The translations under genes were made by a program, and so were the position numbers. From assembly GCF_005234135.1 (NCBI RefSeq), contig NZ_CP039964.1:2224001-2288000 (forward strand): a DNA stretch of 64,000 nucleotides, given 5' to 3'. The notes beneath the pieces are model-generated. The model saw only the letters and a list, made by a program, of their open reading frames with translations, did not search any database and was not told the origin of the DNA. Shown piece after piece: positions 1-8,420 of this stretch (position 1 is the stretch's first letter; every line of letters starts with the position of its first letter). Origin of the DNA: Pseudorhodobacter turbinis. Lineage in GTDB: Bacteria > Pseudomonadota > Alphaproteobacteria > Rhodobacterales > Rhodobacteraceae.

Positions 1-492
1 GTATTGTTCGCCCTGACCTTGCAGGCCAACGCGGTCAAGCCACTTGCGCGCCTCATCCGCATATTTCCGCTCGCTTTGCCCCTCAATTGCGGGGGCGAGG
101 CCAGCATTTTGCAACACGGTGCGATGCGGCAACAACGCAAACTTCTGGAATACCATCGACATCTTGTGCTGCCGCAAATGCCGCAACTGCGCGTCATTGT
201 ATTCAAGGATGTTCTCGCCATCGACCCACACCTCGCCGGCCGTTGGTTCGATCAGCCGGTTCAAGTGCCGGATCAGCGTCGACTTGCCAGAGCCGGACAG
301 CCCCATGATCACGGTCGTTTTACCGGCGGGCACATCGACATTAATGTCGTTCAGCCCCAACACATGCCCATGCTTTTCCAACAGCTCGGTCTTGCCCATG
401 CCATCTTTTATCATTTGCAGGGCGGGTTGGGGATCATCCCCAAAGATCTTGTAAAGGTTGCGGATCGAGATTTTAATTTCGGTATCGGTCAT
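1..492 (-). CDS. proV: Glycine betaine/proline ABC transporter ATP-binding protein ProV (partial, C-terminus outside window)
   Basis: ATPase subunit of an osmoprotectant (glycine betaine/proline) importer. It acts on the cytoplasmic face of the inner membrane with the ProW permease and the ProX binding protein. Translating the reverse strand from the ATG at 492 gives 164 codons open to the window edge. The N-terminus has the ProV-type segment before the nucleotide-binding domain (a KIFGD motif, then 'LLEKHG'). Walker A GLSGSGKST lies near residues 69-77 and a Q-loop 'MVFQKFALLPHRTV' follows. The signature, Walker B and CBS domains would lie beyond position 1. It is the third gene of proX-proW-proV, starting 12 nt after the proW stop, so it is almost certainly cotranscribed. 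The start is the only ATG near the conserved N-terminus. Confidence 0.93.
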   Translation of the reverse strand, partial: MTDTEIKISIRNLYKIFGDDPQPALQMIKDGMGKTELLEKHGHVLGLNDINVDVPAGKTTVIMGLSGSGKSTLIRHLNRLIEPTAGEVWVDGENILEYNDAQLRHLRQHKMSMVFQKFALLPHRTVLQNAGLAPAIEGQSERKYADEARKWLDRVGLQGQGEQY

Positions 493-504
493 ATCTGCTA
501 CCCC

Positions 505-1542
505 TTAACGTGACTGGCTTACATTGATGCGGGCAAGAGCCGCCTTGGTCACGCGGTCAAGAATGATCGCAAGCAGCACAATCCCCAAACCGGATAGCAA
601 ACCGACGCCCAGCTCCAACGAGCGGATGCCGCGCAGCACCAGCACACCCAGACCGGGTGCAGAAACAAGCGATGCGATCACAACCATCGCGAGGCTCATC
701 ATGATGGTCTGGTTGACGCCGGCCATTATGTTGGGCAGGGCCAGCGGGATTTCAACGTTGAACAGCTTTTGGCTTTTGGTCATGCCAAAGGCATCTGCCG
801 CCTCGGTCACATCGGGATCTACCAGACGGATGCCAAGATCGGTCAAGCGGATCACCGGCACGATCGCGTAAAGGATAATTGCGATGCCATAAAGCTTTGG
901 CTCGGTCACCGAGAACAGGAAGATCAGCGGGATAAGATATACGAAGGGCGGCAGGGTTTGCAGCATATCCAGCACCGGTATCATCCCGCGCTGCAAGCGG
1001 TCACTGCGCGACATGGCGATACCGATTGGCACCCCCAGCAAGACACATATCAACGCACAGACAAAGATGATCGCAAGGGTCTGCATCGTGTAGTCATAGT
1101 AATCGACAAAGGCGAGGAAGCCGAAACAAAGCGCGACCAGCCCGACCAGCTTCAGCGACCGGCCAACAGCCCAAGCGATCAGCATCAAAAGCGGAATCAT
1201 GATAAACCATGGAACCGCCTGCATCACCCAAAGCGCTTCGTTCAATGCCCAGCTTAGCGGTTGGGTCAGCGGATCAACGACCACCTTCAGGGTATCCTTG
1301 ATCGACATGAACCCTTCTTCCAAACCGCTGGTCAATTCCCGCGATTGTGGAAAGCCCGGGCAAGCCCGATGCAGCTCATCCATTGATGGAAAGGGGGTTT
1401 CCCAAGGAGATGCGGTTGCGTCCTTACCCGATGTTTTCGCCAGCAAGTCCGCCATGGAGGTCATGCCCCCGCCGCCATCGCTGCTACTGCCGCACCAATT
1501 GCGCAGCCCAAGTCCATCGAAAACAAAATCGTAAGTCGCCAT
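505..1542 (-). CDS. proW: Glycine betaine/proline ABC transporter permease ProW
   Basis: Inner-membrane permease of the proXWV osmoprotectant importer, about 345 aa. The first ~115 residues are a long N-terminal part beginning MATYDFVFDG, including a first hydrophobic helix. A BPD_transp_1-type domain follows with several membrane segments. The EAA loop is visible as 'EAADAFGMTKSQKLFNVEIPLALPNIMAGV', with the expected glycine, and would contact ProV. An upstream ATG at 1581 gives 13 more residues. I prefer the ATG at 1542 because GAGG sits 5 nt before it and the product then starts like other ProW proteins. It lies 176 nt downstream of proX, with two hairpins between, and 12 nt upstream of proV. 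Confidence 0.93.
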   Translation of the reverse strand: MATYDFVFDGLGLRNWCGSSSDGGGGMTSMADLLAKTSGKDATASPWETPFPSMDELHRACPGFPQSRELTSGLEEGFMSIKDTLKVVVDPLTQPLSWALNEALWVMQAVPWFIMIPLLMLIAWAVGRSLKLVGLVALCFGFLAFVDYYDYTMQTLAIIFVCALICVLLGVPIGIAMSRSDRLQRGMIPVLDMLQTLPPFVYLIPLIFLFSVTEPKLYGIAIILYAIVPVIRLTDLGIRLVDPDVTEAADAFGMTKSQKLFNVEIPLALPNIMAGVNQTIMMSLAMVVIASLVSAPGLGVLVLRGIRSLELGVGLLSGLGIVLLAIILDRVTKAALARINVSQSR

Positions 1543-1646
1543 GCATACCTCATGCGGACCCACAGGGTGGCCCTTTTTCAAATTTTCTCACTTATTGAGA
1601 TGGCCGGATCGGAGGACCCTGGCCCTGTCTTGTGGCAAATCTATGT

Positions 1647-1706
1647 GCCTGAAACGCCACTTCAGGCGCGACAATTCGTAAAAGGGCGGCGCCAGAAACG
1701 CCGCCC
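1647..1706 (-). promoter_or_regulatory. Two stem-loops in the proX-proW intergenic region
   Basis: Two perfect hairpins lie just downstream of the proX stop on the transcribed (minus) strand. The first pairs 1699-1706 with 1684-1691 (8 bp, very G+C-rich, 7-nt loop) and is followed by TTT. The second pairs 1661-1667 with 1647-1653 (7 bp, 7-nt loop). In binding-protein-dependent transporters such elements often stabilise or partly terminate the upstream message, so the binding protein is made in excess over the permease. That role is inferred here. Confidence 0.6.
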
Positions 1707-1718
1707 CGATCAGTCTGC

Positions 1719-2690
1719 TTATTTCAGCAGTACAGAAAGTTTTTCTTTTGCAGCATCATTGATCCAACCGCTCCACTCGTCAGGATTGTTGGTCAAGAAG
1801 TATACCGCAGCTTCCTCATTGGTCGCGTTGGCTTCCTGTTTCCAGGCCAGAAGCTTGCTCATGGTGTCGGTCTTGAAGGTAACCTTGCTCATCAGCTCGG
1901 CAATATCTGGATGGGATTCCATGAAGTCCTTGGTCACAACCGTCAGAACCGGTGCAGCCGGGAAGGCCGAAACCTTGGGATCATCCGCATTGGCATTCTG
2001 GTTCGCCAGATGCGCTGCTTCATCATATTCACCCAGATCGATGCTGGTCATGTCGAACATGCCCAATGGCGTTGTCGGACCCCAGTAGTAACCGAACCAA
2101 GGCTTTTCATCGCCATAGGCTGATGCCATCGAGGTTGCCAGTGTTTCACCGGACCCGTGGTTGAAGATCTCAAAGCCGGCACCCTCAAGGTCGAAGGCAC
2201 GCAGCAGGTTGTCGTTCACAATGCGGCAGCCCCAGCCGTCAGGGCAGTTGTTGAACATGCCGCCAACCAGTTCCGGGTTGGCCATAACACCTTCGATTGT
2301 CGCCAGCTCCGGATGCGCTTCGACCAGATAGGTCGGCAGCCACCAGCCTTCAACACCGCCTGGCTCAAGCACTTGGCCCAGCTCTTCAATTTTGCCGTCT
2401 GCTTTCAGCTTCAGATAAGCATCGCCTGCCGAGTTGGTCCACAGCTCTGTCACAATGTCGGGTTCATTGTTTTCAGCCAGCGACGTGATCGCCGGTGTCG
2501 TATCGGACGGAACCGCAGTCACGTCGCAGCCATAGCCCTGCTCCATCAAGAACTTGGACACAGCCGTAACAATGGCCGCGGAATCCCAGTTCATCTGGGT
2601 GATCGTTACTTCGCCGCATTGCTCTTGCGCGAAAGCCGCTGTCGGGATCGCGAGTGCTGCAAATGCAGTGCCGTAAATAATGCGTTTCAT
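1719..2690 (-). CDS. proX: Glycine betaine/proline-binding periplasmic protein ProX
   Basis: Periplasmic substrate-binding protein (OpuAC/ProX family) of the ProXWV importer, 323 aa. The start at 2690 follows an AAGGAG box 9 nt upstream. It opens with a Sec signal peptide (MKRIIYGTAFAALAIPTAAFA, cut before QEQCGEV). Family-typical aromatic stretches are present: 'MNWDSAAIVTAV' near the mature N-terminus, 'GWWLPTYL', and 'KPWFGYYWGPTTPLG', which supply tryptophan/tyrosine residues of the kind used to cage quaternary ammonium groups. A longer frame opens at 2759 but lacks a ribosome site and would bury the signal peptide. It is first in the operon, and its promoter should lie in 2691-3029. Confidence 0.93.
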   Translation of the reverse strand: MKRIIYGTAFAALAIPTAAFAQEQCGEVTITQMNWDSAAIVTAVSKFLMEQGYGCDVTAVPSDTTPAITSLAENNEPDIVTELWTNSAGDAYLKLKADGKIEELGQVLEPGGVEGWWLPTYLVEAHPELATIEGVMANPELVGGMFNNCPDGWGCRIVNDNLLRAFDLEGAGFEIFNHGSGETLATSMASAYGDEKPWFGYYWGPTTPLGMFDMTSIDLGEYDEAAHLANQNANADDPKVSAFPAAPVLTVVTKDFMESHPDIAELMSKVTFKTDTMSKLLAWKQEANATNEEAAVYFLTNNPDEWSGWINDAAKEKLSVLLK

Positions 2691-3029
2691 ATGGCATTTC
2701 TCCTTCATGTTGATTGTTGGGCGGGGCAACTTCTGCTGCCGAGCCCGAATAATGTGCACCTGTGTCGCAATCGCGATCCAAAACAGTTCAGCTGCTGCCC
2801 CTTATCAAGAGATGCTGGAAGGTCAATTTGCGACACCTAAGGTCGTTTTCAGACTATGCCTAACCGGAAAGCCCCCAAAGTGCAACCAAGCAATTTTTTT
2901 GCCCGAAGCCGCCGAACAGGGCCAAGGCATTGCTGCACAAGAAAACAACGGTGTCGCAGATGGCGATTGTCACGGGCAGCATTTGGACCTTAATGAAGAC
3001 GTGGGACAAACTATGTTGGGAGGCACAGG
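2691..3029. promoter_or_regulatory. Divergent intergenic region proX / response regulator with three GTGTCGCA motifs
   Basis: This 339-bp gap separates the minus-strand proXWV operon from the plus-strand two-component genes and holds no credible ORF. The 9-mer GTGTCGCAA occurs at 2762-2770 and in inverted orientation at 2828-2836. An 8-mer match, GTGTCGCA, recurs at 2951-2958. Such spaced repeats suggest binding sites for a regulator, but which one cannot be told. A TTGACC hexamer on the minus strand (2821-2826) could be a -35 element for proX, with no convincing -10. Confidence 0.4.
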
Positions 3030-4376
3030 ATGCAGATCGAGGGGGAGAATGATCCGCTAAAGGGTGCGCGTATCTTGATCGTGGACGACGAGCCGGGCAT
3101 GCGCCACTTCCTTGTCAAAACCCTTACCCCGATTTGCGGAACAGTTGATGAGGCGCCAAACGCCGAAATGGCGGAACAGTTTTTGTCCCAAAAGCAATAT
3201 GATGTGATGGTTCTCGACAATATCATGCCGGGGCAAAAGGGGCTGGAGTGGCTCCAGACCCAACATGACAAAGGCGGGTTTACCGATACAATCATGATTA
3301 CCGCCTATGCCGACCTGCAAACCGCCATTGATGCGATGCGCGCGGGGGTCTCCGATTTTCTGGTAAAGCCGTTCCGGTCCAACCAGATCATGAATGCCCT
3401 GCGCCGCCGTCTTGAGATCGCGCGATTGAAACGTGAAAATTTCCTGTTGAAACGTGAACTGGAGGCGGCCTCGGCAGGGTCACGCCGCCGGACGCTTGTC
3501 GGGAAGTCCGCCATAATTTCCGATGTGCGCGGCATATTGGAACGTGTCGCCCCCCTCTCGACCCCCATTCTGATCACTGGCGCGTCAGGGGCCGGCAAAG
3601 AGGTTGCGGCCCGCCATATCCACAGCCATTCAGGCCGCGGCACCGCGCCATTTGTGTCGATCCAATGCGGGGCAATCCCCGCCGAGATGATTGAATTTGA
3701 ACTTTTCGGCCACGCAAAGGGGGCCTTTCCCGGTGCGCAATCGGGGCGCGAGGGGCTGCTTGCCTCTGCCTCGGGGGGGACGGTTTTTCTGGATGATGTC
3801 AGCGAGTTGACCGCCGGCGCCCAAACCGCGCTGCTGCGGGTGTTGGAGGACGGGATCATCCGGCCAATTGGTACCTCACGGGATGTGCAGCTTGATCTGC
3901 GCTTTGTTATCTCCACCGCCAAATCGCTTCCGCAAGCGGTACAGGACGGGTTGTTTCGTGAAGATCTTCTGTTTCGGATCAATGTGGTAGAGGTCGCGAT
4001 GCCCCCGCTAAAGGATCGCGGCACCGACCTGCTTGATCTGGCCGAACTGTTCCAAAATGAGATCAGCACCACCCTGAACCTGCCACCGCTAGAGATGCCC
4101 TCCTCTGTCCGCTCCGCGATGCTGCGCCACGAATGGCCCGGCAATATTCGCGAGCTGCACAACTTCATCGAGCGCGCCCTGATCTTTGGCCGCTATCCGA
4201 TCGAAACGCTGGAACCGACCGGCCCGGACCGCGACATCGCCCCTTTGGAGGATATCGAGCGCCGCGCAATCCTGACTGCGCTGGACGCCTTTGACGGCAA
4301 CCGGTCCGAGGCCGCGCGGCGGTTGGGCATTTCGCGCAAAACGATTGACCGAAAATGCGCGGCTTGGGGGGTATAG
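3030..4376 (+). CDS. DctD/NtrC-type sigma-54-family response regulator with GAFPGA and DD Walker B variants
   Basis: 448-aa response regulator: receiver domain (~12-130; acidic pair D19/D20, phospho-acceptor D63 in VMVLDNIMPG, K113), AAA+ domain (~155-385) and C-terminal Fis-type HTH (~405-448). The AAA+ core shows Walker A GASGAGKE (184-191), 'FREDLLFRINVV' and the WPGNIREL box. Two signature positions deviate. The sigma-54 contact loop reads GAFPGA (231-236) instead of GAFTGA. Walker B reads VFLDD (252-256), with Asp replacing the usual catalytic Glu. The protein may be a weak or atypical sigma-54 activator, or may act without sigma-54. The start has GGGAGG 7 nt upstream. The kinase gene begins 3 nt after the stop, making an obvious pair, and an organic-anion carrier lies downstream as a candidate target. 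Confidence 0.9.
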   Translation: MQIEGENDPLKGARILIVDDEPGMRHFLVKTLTPICGTVDEAPNAEMAEQFLSQKQYDVMVLDNIMPGQKGLEWLQTQHDKGGFTDTIMITAYADLQTAIDAMRAGVSDFLVKPFRSNQIMNALRRRLEIARLKRENFLLKRELEAASAGSRRRTLVGKSAIISDVRGILERVAPLSTPILITGASGAGKEVAARHIHSHSGRGTAPFVSIQCGAIPAEMIEFELFGHAKGAFPGAQSGREGLLASASGGTVFLDDVSELTAGAQTALLRVLEDGIIRPIGTSRDVQLDLRFVISTAKSLPQAVQDGLFREDLLFRINVVEVAMPPLKDRGTDLLDLAELFQNEISTTLNLPPLEMPSSVRSAMLRHEWPGNIRELHNFIERALIFGRYPIETLEPTGPDRDIAPLEDIERRAILTALDAFDGNRSEAARRLGISRKTIDRKCAAWGV

Positions 4377-4379
4377 CGG

Positions 4380-6332
4380 ATGGTCCGGCTTTTCGGTCTG
4401 CTGCGCTCGGTTCGGATGCGTTTGCTGGTCATCGCCCTTTTGCCGATGCTGGTTTTGCTGCCGGTGCTTTTGGGCGGCACGATCTGGCGCTGGTCAGGCA
4501 AGGTTGATGACCTGCTGGTGAACAAGGTGAATGGCGATTTGATCATCGCCGATCAATACCTCGCCAGATTAATCGAGATGTCAGGGGAACGCATTGATGC
4601 CGTTGCCGGTTCCACCAGCTTTGACGCCAGTCTGAAATCGGGAACGATCAGCGCCTTTCTGGAACAGGAACGCCAACGCCTCGGACTTGATTTTCTGCGG
4701 ATCGCGCCGGACACCGACCCGGAAAAGCAGATGCCGGTGATCGCCACCGCCTTGGGCGGGCAATGGCACAGCGCCGTTGACATTCTGGACGGCCCCGCGC
4801 TTGATGCCCTGTCACCCGGCCTTGCCGAAAGGGCCGAAATACCGCTGATGCCCACCCGTGCCGCCGCGCCAACCGATCGCGCCCAAGAGACCCGCGGCAT
4901 GATCATCCATTCCGCCGCGCCGCTGAAATTGCTCGATGGATCGCGGGCTGCATTGGTCGGGGGGCTTTTGCTAAACCGCAACCTTGATTTTATCGATACA
5001 ATCAACGCGCTCGTCTACCGCGAACAAAGCCTGCCCGAGGACAGCGCAGGCACGGCGACCCTATTTCTGGATGATGTGCGCATTTCGACCAATGTCCGCC
5101 TGTTTGAAAACGTCCGCGCACTTGGCACCCGCGTTTCCGCCGAGGTGCGCAAGCTGGTGCTGACCAAGGGTGGCGTCTGGCTTGACCGGGCCTTTGTCGT
5201 TGATGACTGGTATATTTCAGCCTATGAGCCGATTGTCGACAGCTTTGGCAATCGAGTTGGCATGCTTTATGTTGGCTTTCTTGAAACCCCCTTCCGGCAG
5301 GCCAAGGTTGCATCCACCGTAATGCTTGCCGGTGCATTTGTCTTGATTGCGCTGTTGTCGGTTCCGCTGTTTCTGCGGTGGGCCTCGCATATTTTCCGCC
5401 CCCTCGAAGGGATGACCCGCACCATCGCCCAAGTAGAGGCCGGCGATATGACCGCGCGCAACCATCCCCAAAAAGGCGGCGGTGAAATCGCGCAGGTTGC
5501 CGGCCATTTTGATGACCTTTTGGACCGGCTACAGGAACGTGACCGCGAACTGCGCAATTGGGCCAAAAGCCTTGAGACCAAGGTCGAGGAACGCACACGC
5601 GACCTAAGCGCGGCCAACAAACGTTTGGAGCGTACGACTGAACGGCTGATAATCTCGGAAAAGCTGGCGGCGGTGGGGGAGATTACAGCCTCGGTCGCGC
5701 ATGAGATCAACAACCCTGTCGCGGTAATCCAAGGTAATCTTGACCTGGCGCGCAGCACCCTTGGCGATAAGGCCGACGAGGTGGCCGAGGAATTCCGTCT
5801 GATTGATGATCAGGTCTACCGGATCGGCGTCATCGTATCCAAGCTGCTACAATTTGCCCGGCCCGAAGAATACTCAGGCTCGGCGAACTTGCTTATGCCG
5901 TCCGAGGTCGTACGCGATTGTCTTTTGCTAACGCAGCACCAAATCGATAGGGCGGGCATCAATTGTCAAATGTCGACCGACAGCACCACGACGGTGCGGA
6001 TGTCACGCACCGAACTTCAACAGGTGGTTGTGAACCTGATCCTGAATGCGGTCCACGCAATGCCGAATGGCGGGGTTTTAAGCGTGACGACAACCGACTG
6101 CGAGGGCGGCATGATCTTTTCCGTCGCCGACACTGGAACGGGCATCCCGCCAGAGGTGCGGCCCCGCATCTTTGATCCGTTCTTCACGACCAAACAGGCA
6201 CAAGGAACAGGGCTTGGCCTTTCCATCAGTCAACAAATCGTGAGTCGCGCTGGCGGGCAGATCACCGTCACCTCAACCCTCGGAGAGGGCAGCTGCTTCA
6301 ACGTTTTCCTACCGGCCGAAAATAATCCTTAA
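4380..6332 (+). CDS. Sensor histidine kinase (DctB-like, periplasmic Cache-type sensor)
   Basis: 650-aa membrane histidine kinase partnered with the regulator at 3030-4376. The visible order is: TM1 (~14-36), a large periplasmic region (~37-310) ending 'GNRVGMLYVGFLETPF' as in single Cache domains, TM2 (~312-332), HAMP (~335-385), a coiled coil (~390-430), a HisKA box with H441 in VAHEINNPVAV, and HATPase_c with N box 'NLILNAVHAMPNGG', 'ADTGTGIPP' and 'GTGLGLSI'. All kinase motifs look intact. Cache sensors generally bind small ligands such as carboxylates or amino acids. The specificity is unknown, but an OFA-type carrier lies 250 bp downstream. The start is 3 nt after the upstream stop, with no separate promoter needed. 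Confidence 0.92.
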   Translation: MVRLFGLLRSVRMRLLVIALLPMLVLLPVLLGGTIWRWSGKVDDLLVNKVNGDLIIADQYLARLIEMSGERIDAVAGSTSFDASLKSGTISAFLEQERQRLGLDFLRIAPDTDPEKQMPVIATALGGQWHSAVDILDGPALDALSPGLAERAEIPLMPTRAAAPTDRAQETRGMIIHSAAPLKLLDGSRAALVGGLLLNRNLDFIDTINALVYREQSLPEDSAGTATLFLDDVRISTNVRLFENVRALGTRVSAEVRKLVLTKGGVWLDRAFVVDDWYISAYEPIVDSFGNRVGMLYVGFLETPFRQAKVASTVMLAGAFVLIALLSVPLFLRWASHIFRPLEGMTRTIAQVEAGDMTARNHPQKGGGEIAQVAGHFDDLLDRLQERDRELRNWAKSLETKVEERTRDLSAANKRLERTTERLIISEKLAAVGEITASVAHEINNPVAVIQGNLDLARSTLGDKADEVAEEFRLIDDQVYRIGVIVSKLLQFARPEEYSGSANLLMPSEVVRDCLLLTQHQIDRAGINCQMSTDSTTTVRMSRTELQQVVVNLILNAVHAMPNGGVLSVTTTDCEGGMIFSVADTGTGIPPEVRPRIFDPFFTTKQAQGTGLGLSISQQIVSRAGGQITVTSTLGEGSCFNVFLPAENNP

Positions 6333-6442
6333 TGCGGGTTATTTGGACAAAAAGTCCCATATTCCCCGCAGCTAAAGAACCCTGCGAACAGAATGTCCCC
6401 AAAGCCTGACATATGTCGGCACCACAAAGACTTTTAGTCAAC

Positions 6443-6463
6443 CTAAGTAACTGATATACTTAG
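6443..6463. repeat. 7-bp-arm inverted repeat upstream of the MFS gene (operator candidate)
   Basis: CTAAGTA (6443-6449) and TACTTAG (6457-6463) are perfect inverted arms with a 7-bp spacer, 119 bp before the MFS start. The spacing and symmetry suit a dimeric regulator site such as that of the adjacent response regulator. This is inferred. The rest of 6333-6582 shows no ORF and no clear -24/-12 promoter. Confidence 0.4.
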
Positions 6464-6582
6464 TGAATCAGCTTGACAACCTCACGCCTAAACTGGCTTT
6501 CCTTGTTCTGCATGCCAATGCATGCCGCAGGCGCAAGATTTCGGAGGAACTTGCCGTCAGCGCGATCAAGGGAGGAAAAATC

Positions 6583-8304
6583 ATGAGTAACGCCTCGAGC
6601 GGTGCGTTGGCTTTTTTGCATAAAAGCCACATTGTCGCAGAACCCGGTTATAACCGCTGGCGCGTCCCGCCGGCATCCATCGCCATCCATCTTTGCATCG
6701 GATCCGTCTATGCATGGTCCGTGTTCAACCTCGCGCTGACCCGCGAATTGGGCGTCGTGGCACCAAGCGCCGATGACTGGAGCCTGAGTTCCGTTGTCTG
6801 GATCTTCTCGGTTGCCATCGTGTTCCTTGGCCTTTCGGCGGCTTTCGCTGGCAAATGGCTGGAAGAGGTCGGCCCCCGCATGGTTGGCGTGGTTGCGGCC
6901 TTCCTTTGGGGCGGTGGTTTTATCCTCGGGTCTGTTGGCATTTCCACCCATCAGCTTTGGATGGTCTATCTGGGCTATGGCGTCTTTGGCGGCTGCGGGC
7001 TGGGTCTGGGATATGTATCCCCGGTCTCGACGCTGTTGCGCTGGTTCCCTGACCGCCGCGGCATGGCGACAGGCATGGCGATCATGGGCTTTGGCGGCGG
7101 TGCGATGATTGCAGCCCCCATCAAAGGGTGGCTGTTGGGCATCTTCGCCAAAGCACCTGAGTTTTTGGGCGCACAAGACGCCGTGGCGACCGTGGTCGAA
7201 AATGGCCGGGTTTTCGCCGAAACAGCCGCAGGCCGCATCGAGGTGGTCATTGCCTCGGCATCCCAAGCCGCAGACTTTGGCGGACAGGCAGGCATCTATG
7301 TGATCGGCACCGGCGAGACCGGCGCATCGCAGACATTCCTGACTCTTGGCATCGTCTATTTTTTCGTGATGATCCTTGCAGCATTCCAGTATCGCGTGCC
7401 GTCAAAAAACTGGAAGCCCGAAGGTTGGGAGCCAAAACCCGTCGCCTCGGGTATGGTTTCGCAAAATAGCGTGCATATCGACCAAGCCATCAAGACGCCG
7501 CAGTTCTGGCAGCTCTGGCTCATGCTGTGCCTGAACGTGACCGCCGGGATTGGCGTGATCGGTGTGGCCAAAACCATGATGTCCGAGATTTTCGGCTCGG
7601 TTATGCCACTTGTTGTCACCGCGGCCTTCGCATCAACCTATGTTTTGATGATTTCGGTCTTCAACATGGGTGGCCGTTTCTTCTGGGCCTCAATGTCGGA
7701 CTACATCGGGCGTAAAGCAACCTATATGTGCTTTTTCGTGCTTGGCACGCTGTTGTACCTGTCGATTCCCTACTTTGCCTCGGCCGTGGCGACCAACCCA
7801 AGCATGATCTATCTGATCGGTTTCTATGTTGCGACGATGATCATCTTCTCGATGTACGGCGGCGGGTTTGCCACCATACCCGCCTATTTGGCGGATATGT
7901 TCGGGACGATGCATGTGGGGGGCATTCATGGCCGTCTGCTGACAGCGTGGTCGCTTGCAGGCGTACTGGGGCCGCTGGCAATTACATCGCTGCGGCAGAT
8001 GTCCGTCACAAGCGCCATCCAGGATCTGTCAAGCAAAGTCGATCCGGCAGTCTTTGCCGAGAAATTCGGGGCGCCGCTTGCCCAGATCGACCAGCTTGTT
8101 GCAGCCAAGACCGTGACGATTGCCAAACTGATGGAAATCGCACCCGGAGGCACCATCGATCCAACGCCATCGCTTTACAATACCACCATGTATTGCATGG
8201 CAGCACTGCTGGTCGTGGCCTTCTTTGCCAACCTGTGGATGCGTCCGGTGAAAGAGCATCACCACCATGACGAACCGGAACTGCAAGCCGTTCCCGGAGA
8301 GTAG
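6583..8304 (+). CDS. Oxalate/formate antiporter-family (OFA) MFS transporter
   Basis: 573-aa inner-membrane carrier of the major facilitator superfamily, with about 12 hydrophobic segments. Family clues are the N-terminal 'GSVYAWSVFNLAL' helix, the glycine-rich 'GVFGGCGLGLGYVSPVSTLLRWFPDRRGMATG' loop region typical of OFA carriers, and 'FNMGGRFFWASMSDYIGRK' in the second half. OFA members move small carboxylates; the substrate here cannot be read from sequence. A long soluble insert (~200-245) separates the two halves, and the His-rich tail 'EHHHHDEPEL' is unusual. The frame stays open to a GTG at 6463, but GGGAGG stands 8 nt before the ATG at 6583, which fits MSNASSG as the N-terminus. It lies downstream of, and codirectional with, the two-component pair. 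Confidence 0.85.
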   Translation: MSNASSGALAFLHKSHIVAEPGYNRWRVPPASIAIHLCIGSVYAWSVFNLALTRELGVVAPSADDWSLSSVVWIFSVAIVFLGLSAAFAGKWLEEVGPRMVGVVAAFLWGGGFILGSVGISTHQLWMVYLGYGVFGGCGLGLGYVSPVSTLLRWFPDRRGMATGMAIMGFGGGAMIAAPIKGWLLGIFAKAPEFLGAQDAVATVVENGRVFAETAAGRIEVVIASASQAADFGGQAGIYVIGTGETGASQTFLTLGIVYFFVMILAAFQYRVPSKNWKPEGWEPKPVASGMVSQNSVHIDQAIKTPQFWQLWLMLCLNVTAGIGVIGVAKTMMSEIFGSVMPLVVTAAFASTYVLMISVFNMGGRFFWASMSDYIGRKATYMCFFVLGTLLYLSIPYFASAVATNPSMIYLIGFYVATMIIFSMYGGGFATIPAYLADMFGTMHVGGIHGRLLTAWSLAGVLGPLAITSLRQMSVTSAIQDLSSKVDPAVFAEKFGAPLAQIDQLVAAKTVTIAKLMEIAPGGTIDPTPSLYNTTMYCMAALLVVAFFANLWMRPVKEHHHHDEPELQAVPGE

Positions 8305-8313
8305 ATCCCTTAC

Positions 8314-8339
8314 CCGGGGGCGTTGCAAAGCGCCCCCGG
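8314..8339 (+). terminator. Hairpin after MFS gene (weak terminator)
   Basis: A 9-bp G+C-rich stem (8314-8322 with 8331-8339, 8-nt loop) starts 9 nt after the MFS stop. No T-tract follows, so it may end transcription with Rho or only protect the 3' end. Confidence 0.4.
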
Positions 8340-8374
8340 CCATATCCGGTTTGACGTTTCACACGGTGTTCTGA

Positions 8375-8392
8375 CATCGCCAAGTTGTTCAG
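8375..8392 (+). repeat. Left terminal inverted repeat of IS remnant
   Basis: Reads CATCGCCAAGTTGTTCAG. The right copy (9154-9171, reverse strand) reads CATTGCCAAGTTGTTGAG. They are oriented inward around the transposase remnant, as expected for IS ends. Confidence 0.6.
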
Positions 8393-8420
8393 CCCTGCTA
8401 GATTGGCTATCGGGCGGCGC

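Noticed and set aside
6480..6520. Possible sigma-54 promoter (CTGGC...TTGTTC) before the MFS gene
   Set aside because: The spacing between the GG and a following GC does not fit the -24/-12 rule; the match is only partial.
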